Source of the DNA: Acidobacteriota bacterium
GTDB lineage: Bacteria > Acidobacteriota > Terriglobia > Acidiferrales > UBA7541
Direction of reading: 5' to 3'
Length of the DNA stretch: 64,000 bases
NCBI GenBank assembly: GCA_013289665.1
Contig: JABCZN010000008.1
Coordinates: 142,181 to 206,180, forward strand
Position 1 is the first letter of the stretch. Every line of letters begins with the position of its first letter. Position numbers and translations under genes: made by a program. The notes below the pieces were generated by a model. The model was not told the origin of the DNA. It was given only the letters and a program-made list of their open reading frames with translations, and did not search any database. Of this stretch, positions 31,933 to 42,006 are shown in pieces.

Positions 31933-34900
31933 ATGGTTCTGGCTTCGCGTATCGTTCATAGACTGCTTTCGCTGGCGCTCCTGCTCACCGCTGCCCTCTG
32001 CGGAATGCCGCTGTTTTTCCCCTGCCCTCTCAATGCGCAATCGACGAATGCTTCCCTGACTGGACGAATCACCGACTCGAGCAAAGGGGTGGTTCCAAAT
32101 TCGCTGGTCACGGCGATCAACACCGGAACGCGGGTGCATTACGAGACGGTGACGAATGCAACCGGGAGTTACTACTTAACGGATCTCCCGCCTGGCACAT
32201 ACCGAATCGAAGTGGAGAAAGTGGGATTCAAGGCGGTCATCAAGTCGGATCTTATACTCCACGTGCAGGATGCGCTGGAAATTAATTTTGAAATGGTGCT
32301 AGGTTCGGCGTCAGAAAGCGTGACGGTGCGGGGAGGAGTGCCGCCGCTCGATACGGAGTCTTCGACGATCGGCACCGTGGTGGAGCAGCGGAAGGTGAAT
32401 GAATTGCCGCTGAACGGCCGCAACGTATTTAACCTGATCGAACTTGCGGCGTCTGTCGTGCCGCAGGGGAGTTCCACGGGGACACCCGTCGGCGTGAACC
32501 CGTTTGGCTGGGGCAACTACCAGGTCAACGGGTCGTTTGGGAACGAGAGTGCCGAATTTCTGGACGGCCAACCTCTGAATATCGGCTATATCAACCTGCC
32601 CATCCTGATTCCGACGCAAGACTCGATCCAGGAATTCCGGGTGCAAACCAGTAATCTGGGCCCGGAATGGGGCAAATTTTCCGGCGGTGTGACCAATCTC
32701 AGCACCAAGGCCGGTGCGAGTTCCATCCATGGCGAGGCGTATGAATACCTCCGCAATAAGATATTCAATGCGAATGATTTCTTTTTGAATGACGTTAACA
32801 GGCCAAGGCCACCGTGGGTGCAGAACCAATTCGGAGCAAATGCCGGCGGGCCGCTGAATATTCCGCATTTTGGAGAGCGGAATAAGACCTTCTGGTTTTT
32901 CAGCGGAGAGGGATTCCGGCTGCGGACGAGCGAACCGTTTACCGCCACGGTTCCCGACACCCAGGAAAGGAAAGGCATTTTTTCGGAAATCTGCAAAACG
33001 GGTTTCACGGCGGGCGTCTGCAACGATCGAGGGGTGGACGCAAGCGGCAAGTCTGTGGTGATCGATCAGATTTACGACCCGTGTGGGGGCAGCGTGAATC
33101 CGCAGGGGGCGTGCCCGGGGAGCACGGTAACTCCCACTCCATTCCTGAACAACGTGATTCCAACAGGCAGAATAAACACGACTTCCCAAAAACTTCTGGA
33201 CCTCTGGCCCGGACCGACAAACCTCGGTGCAACGACGAACAATTTCACGACCGCCGCGCCCACTGGCGGAGATCACAATCAGTTTGTGGGGCGGCTGGAT
33301 CACAGCATCACCAATAAGCAGAGACTGTTTTTGCGCTTTAATTATTGGCACGTTCTTGATTTGCCGATCGATCCGCTGGGAACGGGCCTTTGCGCCGACC
33401 GCTGCGCTGAGGATTATCATACCTACGCGACAGCCGCGGGATACACGTACAACGTAACGCCCACGACTGTGGTCGGGCTGAATGCGAGCGTAAGCCGATT
33501 CACGTACAACCGAAGTCCAAAAAACACGGATTTCGACCTGACATCCATTGGCTGGCCCGCGAGCTACAACGAGTCCGTTCCCGCCCAAATGCGCACACCC
33601 CCCACGCCATGCGTGGCGAATTTTGCGGACAATATCATGTGCACTCAGGGCCAAAGCTTCATTCAGGACCGCAACACGCAATACTACGTGTCGCCCAGCA
33701 TCTCGATGTTGCGAGGCCACCATCAATTTCATTTCGGCTTTCAACTCGAAGTCGGGCGGGATAATTACGCACAATCCAATATTGCGAGCGGAGCGTTCGA
33801 TTTCTGTGTTTCCGGCCAGGCATGTTTCACTTCCCTTCCCGGCGTCTCCGGAACAGGGCTTTCCTTTGCGGATTTCCTGCTAGGGTATGCGGACAATTTC
33901 AACAATCTTGAAAACCATTTTTTTGCCCAGGCTGTCGTTCCTTCCTTCACAGCGGGCCAGCAGATTTATCGGGCTTTGTATTTTGACGACTCATGGCGAG
34001 CTACGCGCAAACTCACTCTGAACGTTGGTTTGCGCTACGATCTCGAGGGCCCCTGGTCGGAACGCTTCAATCGTTTGTCGTACTTCGACCCAAAGGCGAC
34101 GAATTACCTGACGCAGTACCTTCCCGCGGGATCGCCGCCGGTGACCGGGGACGTTTTTCTGGTCAGCCCCAGCCACCGGAATAATCTGCCGCTCAACAAG
34201 CTGGATTTTTCACCGCGGGTGGGATTTGCCTACAGCATCGATTCGAAGACGGTTGTCCGCAGCGGGTACGGAATCTTCTGGATACCGGATTACGTGTCCT
34301 TCAGCCTGAATCCGCTGAACGACATGGTCAACGGCGGGGCGACAACTTATACCGGGACGGTGGACGGGACTCACCCGGTAAACACCATTGCGCTGCCGTT
34401 CCCGGCGGGGATTGCTCAACCTCCGGGGCGAAGCCTCGGCACCAGGGGCACACAGCAATTCCTCACGGAGGTGGTGCAGTCCATCACGGAAGTGAATCCC
34501 GGCAACCACCCTGAGGGCTATGTCCAGCAGTGGAACTTGGACGTGCAGCGCGAACTTCCCGCGGGCTTCTTTGTGTCAGCCGCTTATGTCGGCTCGCGCG
34601 GAACGCATCTGGCACAGTATTCGCAACAGATCAATCAGATCTCGGACGCATTACTGGCCCAGGCGGCCGCGCAGGTGAATCCTTCGCTTCCGAACCCGAG
34701 ACAGAATGTGACTCTGGTGCAATCGACCCCTAATCCATTTTTCATCAATGGGCAAGCATTGGCACTTGCAGGCCCAACGACAACAATTGGACAACTTCTT
34801 CGGCCCTACCCCCAGTACGCGGGAGTACAGCTTGCCGGGCAGGGATCGTTCGACAGCACTTATCACTCGTTTCAGCTCACGGTGCAGCGGCGTTTTTCGG

Positions 34901-35625
34901 ATGCCGGTTCTCTGCTCGTTGCCTACACCAATGCGAAGCTGATCAGCGATACGGACACGCTGACAGCCTGGGTGGAGCCGGGCGTCGGAGAGATTCAGGA
35001 CAACAATAATCTACCGGGAGAGCGGTCGCTCTCTTCGCAAGACGTTCCGCAGCGCCTGGTGATCAGCTATGTCCTCGACCTTCCTTTTGGCAAGGGCAAA
35101 AGGTATCTCTCCGGCGCACAGGGATGGTTGGACAGAATTGTGGGAGGGTGGGGAGTGGATGGCGTGACCATTTTTCAGCGCGGCTTCCCGCTCGTATTTA
35201 CAAACGGCCAGGTGAATGGGACTACGCTTTTTGGGGGCGGCTCGCGGCCGAACGTAATTCCCGGCTGTGTAGCCACGATGTCAGGGAGTGCCACACCGCG
35301 GATTGCGGAATGGTTCAATACAACATGTTTTACGGCCCCGCCCGATTTCATTTTCGGGAATGAGCCGCGGGTGGACTCCCGGCTACGAGCCCAGGGGATC
35401 AGCAACTTTGACTTTGCTTTGTTCAAAAGAGCGCGATTCGGGAGCAATGAACGGACGGGACTGGAGTTCCGGACGGAGTTCTTCAACATCTTTAATAGGA
35501 CACAATTCGCGCCGCCAAACACAGTTTGCTGCACGGCAAACAATCCGAATTTCGGGGTGGTAACGAGTACGGCGACTGGGACGAATCCGAGGCTGGTTCA
35601 GTTTGCGCTGAAGTTCCTCTTCTAG
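31933..35625 (+). CDS. Oar-like TonB-dependent receptor with carboxypeptidase-regulatory domain (copy 1)
   Basis: 1230 residues with a signal peptide (LLSLALLLTAALCG, cut near LNAQ). Residues 40-125 form a CarboxypepD_reg-like domain (SLTGRITDSSKGVVPNSLV, GSYYLTDLPPGTYRIEVEK). The plug follows with ELPLNGRNVFNLIELA at about 160 and QDSIQEFRVQTSNLGPEWG. The remainder is a large beta barrel whose last residues (RLVQFALKFLF) give the outer-membrane insertion signal. Receptors of this Oar type are greatly expanded in Acidobacteria and are thought to handle large organic substrates or adhesion. The substrate is unknown. It is closely similar to copy 2 at 38086. Confidence 0.93.
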   Translation: MVLASRIVHRLLSLALLLTAALCGMPLFFPCPLNAQSTNASLTGRITDSSKGVVPNSLVTAINTGTRVHYETVTNATGSYYLTDLPPGTYRIEVEKVGFKAVIKSDLILHVQDALEINFEMVLGSASESVTVRGGVPPLDTESSTIGTVVEQRKVNELPLNGRNVFNLIELAASVVPQGSSTGTPVGVNPFGWGNYQVNGSFGNESAEFLDGQPLNIGYINLPILIPTQDSIQEFRVQTSNLGPEWGKFSGGVTNLSTKAGASSIHGEAYEYLRNKIFNANDFFLNDVNRPRPPWVQNQFGANAGGPLNIPHFGERNKTFWFFSGEGFRLRTSEPFTATVPDTQERKGIFSEICKTGFTAGVCNDRGVDASGKSVVIDQIYDPCGGSVNPQGACPGSTVTPTPFLNNVIPTGRINTTSQKLLDLWPGPTNLGATTNNFTTAAPTGGDHNQFVGRLDHSITNKQRLFLRFNYWHVLDLPIDPLGTGLCADRCAEDYHTYATAAGYTYNVTPTTVVGLNASVSRFTYNRSPKNTDFDLTSIGWPASYNESVPAQMRTPPTPCVANFADNIMCTQGQSFIQDRNTQYYVSPSISMLRGHHQFHFGFQLEVGRDNYAQSNIASGAFDFCVSGQACFTSLPGVSGTGLSFADFLLGYADNFNNLENHFFAQAVVPSFTAGQQIYRALYFDDSWRATRKLTLNVGLRYDLEGPWSERFNRLSYFDPKATNYLTQYLPAGSPPVTGDVFLVSPSHRNNLPLNKLDFSPRVGFAYSIDSKTVVRSGYGIFWIPDYVSFSLNPLNDMVNGGATTYTGTVDGTHPVNTIALPFPAGIAQPPGRSLGTRGTQQFLTEVVQSITEVNPGNHPEGYVQQWNLDVQRELPAGFFVSAAYVGSRGTHLAQYSQQINQISDALLAQAAAQVNPSLPNPRQNVTLVQSTPNPFFINGQALALAGPTTTIGQLLRPYPQYAGVQLAGQGSFDSTYHSFQLTVQRRFSDAGSLLVAYTNAKLISDTDTLTAWVEPGVGEIQDNNNLPGERSLSSQDVPQRLVISYVLDLPFGKGKRYLSGAQGWLDRIVGGWGVDGVTIFQRGFPLVFTNGQVNGTTLFGGGSRPNVIPGCVATMSGSATPRIAEWFNTTCFTAPPDFIFGNEPRVDSRLRAQGISNFDFALFKRARFGSNERTGLEFRTEFFNIFNRTQFAPPNTVCCTANNPNFGVVTSTATGTNPRLVQFALKFLF

Positions 35626-35844
35626 CGGATCCTCACAGATATGCTCCCTATTAGTGTTAATACGTGTCAGAGGGCGCCCTTGTACCAGAAACAAAGACGC
35701 TCGCCCACATCGAAAAATCTTCTCCTCGGGCTGTCTCTTGGTGTATTGTCTTGAAACCATCGGGGCTTCGTCGGGGGAGTTCGCCGATGCCACGGTTGTA
35801 TTGTCTCTGGCATCGCCAACAGGCCGTCCACTAGGGATCAACCC

Positions 35845-36516
35845 ATGAGTACTTCGCCGCAACGACGCGCGCTCACGCTTCCCCTTGCCCTGGCCAGGAG
35901 CCAGGAGCGACTTTCCTCCCCACCAGAACTCACAGGAACCCGCATCCCCAGCGATGAGGAAGCAATGCTTCGCATGCAGGCAAACGATGCGACGGCCCTG
36001 GAAATTTTGTTTGACCGGTATGCCCGCCTGGTCTTTAGAATTGCACTCGGAGTGGTCCGTGACCGGGGTGAGGCTGAAGATGTGGTCCAGGAGAGTTTTT
36101 TCCATTTGTACAGGAAGTGTTTCCTTTATGATGGGGAAAAAGGCACGGTAAAGAATTGGGTGCTCCAGATTGCGATGCATCGAGCGCTCGACCGGAGAGC
36201 ACATTTGGCACGCAGAGGATTTTATGTTGGTACAGACACGGGCTCGCTCGACGATACATTGTTGGGAGAGACGGATCTGGACCGCGAGATCGGTGCAAAG
36301 CTGAACCGAGCCCAACTGGAGAAGGCTTTTGACGAACTGCCGGAGAGCCAGCGCGTCACGCTGGAGTTGTTTTACTTCGAAGGATTGGACTTGCGGGAGA
36401 TCAGCCGGAAGCTGAACCAGCCCTTGGGAAATACGCGGCACTATTTCTACCGCGGATTGGAGCGCCTGCGAAAGAGTGCGTTTGTGCAGAGGCTTCGGGA
36501 AACGAAACGATGCTAA
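35845..36516 (+). CDS. ECF-family RNA polymerase sigma factor
   Basis: 223 residues. Region 2 spans about 45-110 (ILFDRYARLVFRIALGVVRD, EAEDVVQESFFHLYRK, GTVKNWVLQIAMHRALDRR) and region 4 about 150-215 (LPESQRVTLELFYFEGLDLREISRKL, NTRHYFYRGLERL). Its last seven bases overlap the following anti-sigma gene, a typical sigma/anti-sigma arrangement. Lying between two Oar receptors, it may control one or both. Confidence 0.92.
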   Translation: MSTSPQRRALTLPLALARSQERLSSPPELTGTRIPSDEEAMLRMQANDATALEILFDRYARLVFRIALGVVRDRGEAEDVVQESFFHLYRKCFLYDGEKGTVKNWVLQIAMHRALDRRAHLARRGFYVGTDTGSLDDTLLGETDLDREIGAKLNRAQLEKAFDELPESQRVTLELFYFEGLDLREISRKLNQPLGNTRHYFYRGLERLRKSAFVQRLRETKRC

Positions 36517-37808
36517 CGATTCAAGACGGCGGCGAAGAGCACGAAAAATATAAGGAATTATGCGCTTTGGCGGCTTCGGGCAACCTTGCTCCATTGGAAC
36601 TGGCCGAGTTGCGGGTTCACCTGGAACATTGCGAGTCTTGCCAGGAGGCATTCGCGCAATATCGGATTTTGAATACGGAGGGAATACCCACGCTTGCCGA
36701 GGGTTATCTTCGAAGACCAGAGCGGGTTGTCTGGGATGACTCGGCGGTACGCGAGAAACTGTGGACGAGCATACTTACCCAGCAGCAAAATTTGCCGGAA
36801 CAAAAAAATTCAGTTCCTGCCGGGCCCGATTCTTCCTCGAAGGGCAAGGTTCGCGCGACTGCGGGAATGGCGATTGCAGCTGGCCTGTTGCTGGCTGTGG
36901 CGGCCGGTGCCTATCACCTCGGCGCACGAACACACAAACCTGAAGTCGTCATCCTGACATCCACAGACCTCGGCGACCCGTACAAAAAGCTTTCGGAGCA
37001 GAAAAGAGCCGCCGACGAATCTCTGGCTGCGCAGGAGAAGCGGCTGGTTCAGCTTCAGACTGAAAGCGCCGAAAAAGAGCAGGCGCTGGCGAAGCTGCGG
37101 GCCGCGTTGCGCGCATTGGAGAGCCGTTCAAATGAACTGATGGCGGCGAGCAGTCAGTCTGAGGCGCAATTGAAAGAGATCTCGCAACAGCGCGACGAGC
37201 TAAACGCGAAGCTGCAGGCCACCAGTCAGGCTTACAGTAACAACCAGACCGAGTTGGCAAGCCTCCGCTCCGAACGCGACAAGGCAGCAATGCGTACCAC
37301 GTTCCTGGAGTCAAAGATTGAAGAACTCACCGCCAGGAATCGTGACCAGGACCGCCGTCTGAAGGATGCCGAACAATATCTCACTTCAGACCGGGATATC
37401 CGCGAATTGATGGGCGCCAGAAAGCTCTACATCGCGGACGTGTTTGACGTGGATGGCAGCAGCCGGACCCAGAAGCCCTTTGGGCGCGTTTTTTATACGC
37501 AGGGGAAATCCCTCATTTTCTATGCGTTCGATCTCGATCGGCAGCCCGGCGTTATGAACGCCAGCACATTCCAGGTCTGGGGGCAGCGCGAAGCACCGCA
37601 GGGTGAGCCTGCTTCCCCGATGAATCTGGGCATCCTTTATATGGACAACGAGACTAACCGGCGCTGGGTGATGCGGTTTGATGACCCCAAGCAACTGGCG
37701 GAGATCGACGCCGTCTTCGTGACGGTTGAGCCGCGGGGCGGAAGTCATAAGCCGACGAGCAAGCCGTTCTTGTACGCGCTGCTTCGCAATCAAGCCAATC
37801 ATCCCTAG
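36510..37808 (+). CDS. Membrane anti-sigma factor with zinc-finger and long coiled coil
   Basis: 432 residues, overlapping the sigma gene by 7 bp. The N-terminus has a zf-HC2-like anti-sigma domain (LCALAASGNLAPLELAELRVHLEHCESCQ across residues 17-45, with the HxxxCxxC motif). One transmembrane helix lies at about 115-135 (TAGMAIAAGLLLAVAAGAYHLG). A coiled coil of roughly 150 residues follows (about 155-300), then an RskA-like C-terminal beta domain (KLYIADVFDV, ASTFQVWGQREA, VFVTVEPRGGS). It should hold the upstream ECF factor at the membrane until a periplasmic signal arrives. The coiled-coil insert between membrane and RskA-like domain is unusual. Confidence 0.85.
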   Translation: MLTIQDGGEEHEKYKELCALAASGNLAPLELAELRVHLEHCESCQEAFAQYRILNTEGIPTLAEGYLRRPERVVWDDSAVREKLWTSILTQQQNLPEQKNSVPAGPDSSSKGKVRATAGMAIAAGLLLAVAAGAYHLGARTHKPEVVILTSTDLGDPYKKLSEQKRAADESLAAQEKRLVQLQTESAEKEQALAKLRAALRALESRSNELMAASSQSEAQLKEISQQRDELNAKLQATSQAYSNNQTELASLRSERDKAAMRTTFLESKIEELTARNRDQDRRLKDAEQYLTSDRDIRELMGARKLYIADVFDVDGSSRTQKPFGRVFYTQGKSLIFYAFDLDRQPGVMNASTFQVWGQREAPQGEPASPMNLGILYMDNETNRRWVMRFDDPKQLAEIDAVFVTVEPRGGSHKPTSKPFLYALLRNQANHP

Positions 37809-38085
37809 AGCCCGTCCCGCGGAATCCCCCATAAGCAGACCATCGACCTGCGCCCCGCTGCGCGGGTACGTCCGCGACAGGACCAGCACTTCCGGGGTCT
37901 CATGTCTCAAATCCGAGTAGTTGGTACACATCGCCTAATGTTTTCGTACTAATTGGCAGAACACTTATTTGTCGAAGTCATGGTGTGGAAGCTGAAGTTC
38001 TACCGAACGGAGCTTCACGGTTGGGGTGTGTTTGTTGGAATCAGTGATGGCACGCAGTGAATCGTGGAAACAGGGAGCGTGGGGG

Positions 38086-41000
38086 ATGAAAAACTTGCGT
38101 TTTGTTGTTTTGAGTGTGTTGGCGTTGGCGTTGTGCCTTTCGGTCGCGGGCCTTTTTGGCAATCCACTCGCCGCCCAGACAACTTACGGATCAATAGCTG
38201 GGACGGCTACGGATGCCTCGGGAGCGGCGATTGCCGATGCCCAGGTAACCCTGACCAACTTAGGTACGGCAGAGAAGAGGGTGGCCCAGTCCGGGGCCGA
38301 CGGCCTGTACGACTTCGTGAACCTGCTGCCTGGCCGTTATAGTATCGTTGCAGAAAAGACGGGGTTCAAGCGCATCACCCGTCCGGAAGTTGTCGTGGAG
38401 GTCGGACAGTCGGTTCGAATTGATATCACCCTGCAAGTAGGCGACGTCAATCAAACCATTGAGGTCACCGGCGAAACACCTCTCCTGCAAGCAGAAACAT
38501 CTTCCATCGGACAAGTGGTTGAGCAACGCAAGGCAAACGAACTGCCCCTCAACGGCCGCAACGTTTTTAGCCTGATTACGCTAGCCCCTTCCGTGGTCCC
38601 GCAGGGCAGCGCAGGCGGCACGCCCGTCGGAGTCAATCCTTTCGGCTGGGGCAACTTTCAGGTGAACGGTTCATTTGGCAACGAAAGCGCGGAATACCTG
38701 GACGGGCAGCCACTCAATATCGGCTACATCAACCTTCCCGTGGTGATTCCGACCCAGGACTCGATCCAGGAGTTCAAGGTCCAGACCAGCAACCTGGGAG
38801 CGGATTGGGGCAAGTTCTCCGGCGGCGTCATCAACCTGAGCACGAAGTCGGGAAGTAACGGCTTGCACGGCGAAGCGTATGAGTACCTGCGAAACCGGGT
38901 GCTGAATGCGAACGATCCGTTCAACAAGGCCAGCGAAATTCTCAACAAGCAACCGAACAAGGCGCCGGCATTCACGCAAAACCAGTTCGGCGCAAACGCC
39001 GGCGGTCCGCTCATCATTCCTCACGTTTATGACGGCAAGGACAAAACGTTCTGGTTCTTCAGTTGGGAAGGTTTCCGTCTTCGCCAGGGTGCTTCGCCGG
39101 TCCAGACAACGGTTCCCACCCCGGCCGAATTAGGGGGAGATTTCTCTGCGGCGGGCATCGCTCCGATCATGGACCCTTGCGGCGGGGCCGTTAATGCCAA
39201 CGGGGCCTGCGCGGGGAGCACTGCAACGGCCACACAATTTGTTTCCTTCCCCACCGGGCCCAATGGCAACCCGCTCTGCACGAACGCCGCAGGATGCCTG
39301 AACATCATTCCCACGGCACGCCTGAACGCAACCTCGCTGGCTTTGGAAAAGCTTTGGCCGGCTGCGAACCAACCTTGCGCCGGTACTGATCCGAAAATCG
39401 GCTGTATAAAGAACTACTCCAAATCCTACGGCACTGGCGGCAACCAAAACCAGGTAGTCGGCCGGCTCGATCATGCCATTACCAACAATCAGCACATCTT
39501 TTTCCGGTACACCTACTGGAACGTGTTGGATTTGCCGCAGGATCCCTTGGGCACCGGACTCTGCCAGGACCGTTGCGCGGAAAAGTACGACAGCAGCGCC
39601 CCCGCCCTAGGCTACAACTGGACCGTAACGCCAAATACAATCGTTGGCATTATCGCGAGCCTCAGCCGCTTTGCCTATGATCGCGCCCCCAAGAACTCCG
39701 GCTTCGACCTGACCACCATCGGCTGGCCGGCGCAGTACAATGCGGCCATCCCGTCAGGCGCCCGGACGCCGCCGACACCGTGCGTGTTTGACTTTGCAGA
39801 CAACGTCATGTGCTCGCAAGGCCAGAGCTTCATCACGGACCGCAACACACAGTTCAACCTCGGTCCGAACATCACGCTCGTGCGCGGCAAACACACGGTG
39901 AAACTCGGTTTCCAACTTGAAATCGGGCGTGACAACTACGCTCAGACCAACGTTGCCAGCGGCGCCTTCGCATTCTGCGGCGCGGGCCTCCCTTGCTTCA
40001 CTGGCAATGGATTTGGCGATTTCCTGCTGGGCTATGCGGACAACCCAAGCAGTGTCGAGAACCACTTCTTCGGCCAGGCTGTTGTCCCTGCGCTGGTGGC
40101 AGGACAGCAAATCTACCGCGGATTCTACGTCGACGACACCTTCCGGATTACCAACAAACTGACCCTTAACCTCGGTCTCAGGTACGAATTGCAGGGACCA
40201 TGGTCGGAGCGCTTCAACCGGCAGTCCCAGTTCGATCCCAATGCTCAGAGCTGGCTGGCCAACCCGGCCATCACTGCGGGTTTGCCGAATGTTCCTGGTC
40301 TACCAGGGCTGAAGGGAGACGTTGCCCTGGTCAGCACGGGCCAACGCACAAACATCCCGCTTCCGAAAGACAATGTTGCTCCCCGCCTAGGTTTCGCCTA
40401 TAGCTGGGATCAGAAAACGGTTATTCGTGGCGGCTACGGAATCTTCTGGATTCCCAACTACGTCTCGTTCGGGCTGAATCCGAATAACGATTTCGTGAAT
40501 GACGCGACGACCTCCTACACCGGAACGATTGACGGCACGCACCCGGTAAACACGATCAACACTCCGTTTCTCCCAGTGGTCGTGCCCCCAGTTGGCCGGA
40601 CCCTCGGCGCTCTGGGAACCTCGCAGTACGCCACCCAGGTGGTGCAAAACTTCACCATCGCCGATCGCAACGATCACCCGGCTGGCTACGTGCAGCAGTG
40701 GAACCTCAACATCCAGCGAAATCTCCCGTGGAATTTCTTTGTTTCCGCTGCGTATGTGGGATCCAAAGGCACGCACCTGGCGTTATATGACTCTCAAATC
40801 GACCAGATCGGAGATAACTACCTGGCATCGGCTGCGACGCAATGTGCGGCGCAGGTTGCCGCCACGGGAAAGCGTTGCGACGCAACGGGGGTAACGCTGC
40901 TGCAGTCGGTTCCCAATCCATTTTACGATCCGACCACGCAAACCGCTTTTGCCTTGTCCGGGCCAACCACCACTGTTGGGCAGCTGGCGCGCCCCTTTCC

Positions 41001-41802
41001 GCAATTCACAGGCTTGAAACTTGCAGGCCAGGGCAACTACGACAGCACCTATCACTCCTTGCAACTCACGGTCGAACGCCGCTTCGCGAGCGCCGGTTCG
41101 CTGCTGGTTGCCTACACAAACTCGAAGCTCATCACGAATGCGGACACACTGACCAACTGGCTCGAAGCCGCCACTGGCAGCATCCAGGACTTCAATAACC
41201 TGCGCGGCGAGCGTTCGCTGTCCTCGCAGGACGTGCCGCAGCGCCTCGTCATCAGCTACGTTCTCGACCTCCCCTTCGGCCACGGCAAGAAGTATTTGTC
41301 CGGCTTCAACGGGCCGATGGACAAGGTCGTCAGCGGCTGGGGCATCGACGGCGTAACCACATTCCAGAAGGGCTTCCCGCTGGTGTTCACCAACGGCAAC
41401 GCCAATTACACGACCTCGTTTGGCGGTGGTTCGCGGCCGAACAGGGTTCCCGGCTGCAACACGTCCAGGCCATCCGGCGTCCCACAATTAACCGAGTGGT
41501 TCAACACAGCTTGTTTCGTTTCACCGGCAGACTTCACATTCGGCGACGAATCGCGCACCGATCCCAGGCTGCGTGGTGCTGGCGTGAACAACTTTGATTT
41601 CGCACTGTTCAAGCGCACCCAGTTTGGCCCCGACAACAAGTTGGGACTGGAGTTCCGGAGCGAGTTCTTCAACCTCTTCAACCGGACGCAATTTGCTCCG
41701 CCGAACACCAGCGTCGGCTCTTCAACCTTCGGGCAGGTAACCAGCATTTACCCTGGCACCAACCCGCGGCTCATCCAGTTCGGATTGAAGTTCCTGTTCT
41801 AA
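38086..41802 (+). CDS. Oar-like TonB-dependent receptor with carboxypeptidase-regulatory domain (copy 2)
   Basis: 1238 residues from the ATG that opens a good signal peptide (LRFVVLSVLALALCLSVAG, cut after LAAQ); upstream ATGs at 38026 and 38047 would add a hydrophilic leader. It has the same layout as copy 1: regulatory domain (SIAGTATDASGAAIADAQVTL, GLYDFVNLLPGRYSIVAEK), plug (ELPLNGRNVFSLITLAPSVV, then FGWGNFQVNGSFGNES), barrel, and C-terminal RLIQFGLKFLF. Long stretches are nearly identical to copy 1, so the two are recent or conserved paralogues. It follows the sigma/anti-sigma pair by about 280 bp. Confidence 0.93.
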   Translation: MKNLRFVVLSVLALALCLSVAGLFGNPLAAQTTYGSIAGTATDASGAAIADAQVTLTNLGTAEKRVAQSGADGLYDFVNLLPGRYSIVAEKTGFKRITRPEVVVEVGQSVRIDITLQVGDVNQTIEVTGETPLLQAETSSIGQVVEQRKANELPLNGRNVFSLITLAPSVVPQGSAGGTPVGVNPFGWGNFQVNGSFGNESAEYLDGQPLNIGYINLPVVIPTQDSIQEFKVQTSNLGADWGKFSGGVINLSTKSGSNGLHGEAYEYLRNRVLNANDPFNKASEILNKQPNKAPAFTQNQFGANAGGPLIIPHVYDGKDKTFWFFSWEGFRLRQGASPVQTTVPTPAELGGDFSAAGIAPIMDPCGGAVNANGACAGSTATATQFVSFPTGPNGNPLCTNAAGCLNIIPTARLNATSLALEKLWPAANQPCAGTDPKIGCIKNYSKSYGTGGNQNQVVGRLDHAITNNQHIFFRYTYWNVLDLPQDPLGTGLCQDRCAEKYDSSAPALGYNWTVTPNTIVGIIASLSRFAYDRAPKNSGFDLTTIGWPAQYNAAIPSGARTPPTPCVFDFADNVMCSQGQSFITDRNTQFNLGPNITLVRGKHTVKLGFQLEIGRDNYAQTNVASGAFAFCGAGLPCFTGNGFGDFLLGYADNPSSVENHFFGQAVVPALVAGQQIYRGFYVDDTFRITNKLTLNLGLRYELQGPWSERFNRQSQFDPNAQSWLANPAITAGLPNVPGLPGLKGDVALVSTGQRTNIPLPKDNVAPRLGFAYSWDQKTVIRGGYGIFWIPNYVSFGLNPNNDFVNDATTSYTGTIDGTHPVNTINTPFLPVVVPPVGRTLGALGTSQYATQVVQNFTIADRNDHPAGYVQQWNLNIQRNLPWNFFVSAAYVGSKGTHLALYDSQIDQIGDNYLASAATQCAAQVAATGKRCDATGVTLLQSVPNPFYDPTTQTAFALSGPTTTVGQLARPFPQFTGLKLAGQGNYDSTYHSLQLTVERRFASAGSLLVAYTNSKLITNADTLTNWLEAATGSIQDFNNLRGERSLSSQDVPQRLVISYVLDLPFGHGKKYLSGFNGPMDKVVSGWGIDGVTTFQKGFPLVFTNGNANYTTSFGGGSRPNRVPGCNTSRPSGVPQLTEWFNTACFVSPADFTFGDESRTDPRLRGAGVNNFDFALFKRTQFGPDNKLGLEFRSEFFNLFNRTQFAPPNTSVGSSTFGQVTSIYPGTNPRLIQFGLKFLF

Positions 41803-41816
41803 TTATCACCCAGGGA

Positions 41817-41857
41817 GCGCCCGGGATGGATGCTGAGGAGGCGTCCATACCGGGCGC
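41817..41857 (+). terminator. Terminator-like hairpin after Oar copy 2
   Basis: A long stem pairs GCGCCCGG-n-ATGGA-n-GC with GC-n-TCCAT-n-CCGGGCGC around a 7-nt loop, 15 bp after the stop codon. A moderately T-rich stretch follows. It is a strong candidate terminator for the receptor transcript. Confidence 0.65.
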
Positions 41858-42006
41858 ATCTATTTGTATCTGATGGCTGTCGATTGTTCCCTCCCACCGA
41901 CACAAGACTTTCACCACCCCGCTTCGTGTTAGCCTATTTGCGCATCCTAAAAGACGATATCCACTGCTGTGCTGCGGTATTGCAGGCCAAGGAGACACGC
42001 GAAGAG

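Noticed and set aside
32311..33774. Long leftward open frame of 487 codons
   Set aside because: It is the antisense shadow of the first Oar receptor. The translation has no domain signature and codon bias belongs to the plus strand.
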